From assembly GCA_016281295.1 (NCBI GenBank), contig JAEEII010000320.1, forward strand, positions 1 to 5,947: a stretch of 5,947 nt of DNA. Reading direction: 5' to 3'. A program made the position numbers and the translations under genes. Positions within the stretch are counted from its first letter, which is position 1, and each line of letters opens with the position of its first letter. Below, piece after piece: positions 5,375-5,947 of the stretch. The notes under the pieces were generated by a model that did not search any database, was not told the DNA's origin, and saw only the letters and a list, made by a program, of their open reading frames with translations. Origin of the DNA: Bacteroidales bacterium (GTDB taxonomy: Bacteria > Bacteroidota > Bacteroidia > Bacteroidales > F082).

Positions 5375-5947
5375 ATGACCATAGTAAATCAGATTTTAGA
5401 ATATGCGTCCATTCAGAAGCAACCCTTCCGCAGACGTGACCTGATGCAGTTTTTGGCTACCAATAATGTATCTGAAGCATCGGCACATGTGTTGCTGAAA
5501 CGCCTAGTGGAGCAAGGGAAGCTGGTAAAGGCAGGCTACGGTCTGTATGCACTCCCCGAGAAAGAAAAAACAATTTTCATCTATAGGCCTTCTGAAGAAG
5601 AGCAGACCATAGCCAAACAAATAAAGGAAAGATTCCCATTCGCGGATTTCTGTGTATGGAAGCCTTCTGTTTTGGTTCCATATATGCACCATGTTCCAGC
5701 CTTGGGAATGACGCTTATCGACATGGAACGTGTTGCGATGGAATCGGTTTTCAACTTCTTGCAAGGGAATGCTCCTTCTATGTCAATATTACTGAACCCT
5801 ACGGAGCAGGAATGTGAGAGGTACATCACAACCGACAAACTCCTAATCGTTCGCCTATTAGTAAACGAAGCTCCCTTAATTATGGCAAACGATACGCCTG
5901 TACCCACATTGGAAAAAATCCTTGTGGATGCCGCAGGGGATAAGGAA
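5375..5947 (+). CDS. Winged-helix antitoxin-like protein (DUF6577/AbiEi-type), partial, C-terminus off the right edge
   Basis: From the ATG at 5375, 191 codons run to the window edge without a stop. Residues 1-62 look like a winged helix-turn-helix, with FRRRDLMQFL, VSEASAHVLLKRLVEQGKLVK and a wing ending in GYGLYALPE. The next part resembles the DUF6577/AbiEi antitoxin body: FADFCVWKPSVLVPYM (89-104), MERVAMESVFNFL and TTDKLLIVRLLVNEAPLI, then PTLEKILVDAAGDKE at the edge. Such proteins usually lie directly before a nucleotidyltransferase-type AbiEii toxin, which they neutralise while repressing their own promoter. The toxin is not in the window, so the pair is inferred. The start follows a TAnnTTTG box and an inverted repeat, and no Shine-Dalgarno sequence is visible. 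The gene diverges from the hsd operon and is probably a separate transcription unit. The winged helix is quite sure; the exact family is recalled, not searched. Confidence 0.8.
   Translation, partial: MTIVNQILEYASIQKQPFRRRDLMQFLATNNVSEASAHVLLKRLVEQGKLVKAGYGLYALPEKEKTIFIYRPSEEEQTIAKQIKERFPFADFCVWKPSVLVPYMHHVPALGMTLIDMERVAMESVFNFLQGNAPSMSILLNPTEQECERYITTDKLLIVRLLVNEAPLIMANDTPVPTLEKILVDAAGDKE

Noticed and set aside
5504..5907. Minus-strand open frames of 86 and 108 codons at the right end
   Set aside because: They are antisense to the winged-helix antitoxin-like gene, whose own frame gives a coherent protein with a promoter element and continues to the window edge.

Overview
The window looks like a defence locus from a Bacteroidota genome, probably of the Bacteroidales/Prevotella kind. 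This rests on three things. Both divergent promoters have good matches to the Bacteroidota -7 element TAnnTTTG. Most starts lack a strong Shine-Dalgarno sequence. The protein families also fit; the assignment is inference from style, not from a marker gene.

Positions 1-4887 form one compact minus-strand operon, read right to left. The order is a first type I DNA methyltransferase subunit (HsdM-like, 4887-3340), a candidate PD-(D/E)xK nuclease of 342 aa (3347-2319), a second and clearly different HsdM (2314-779), and the specificity subunit HsdS (782 to beyond the left edge). The junctions are an 8-nt overlap, a 4-nt gap and an ATGA overlap, so the genes are probably translated as a coupled unit. 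Two HsdM proteins, one visible HsdS and a small nuclease between the two methylases is not the usual hsdR-hsdM-hsdS layout. No hsdR is visible; it may lie beyond the left edge or be absent.

Positions 4888-5374 are intergenic. They hold a candidate promoter for the hsd operon, several small hairpins, two copies of a hairpin-plus-T-tract repeat 116 bp apart, an 8-bp inverted repeat that may be an operator, and a plus-strand promoter element.

From 5375 to the right edge a plus-strand gene encodes the first 191 aa of a winged-helix protein resembling DUF6577/AbiEi-type antitoxins. Its usual partner, an AbiEii-type nucleotidyltransferase toxin, would lie just outside the window. A restriction-modification-type operon and a probable abortive-infection toxin-antitoxin pair thus diverge from one regulatory region.

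Base composition is strongly mosaic. The body of hsdM1 and the 5' two thirds of hsdM2 are about 57-68% GC in sampled 60-bp lines. The nuclease, the 3' third of hsdM2 and much of hsdS are about 32-47%, which suggests the operon was assembled by recombination.
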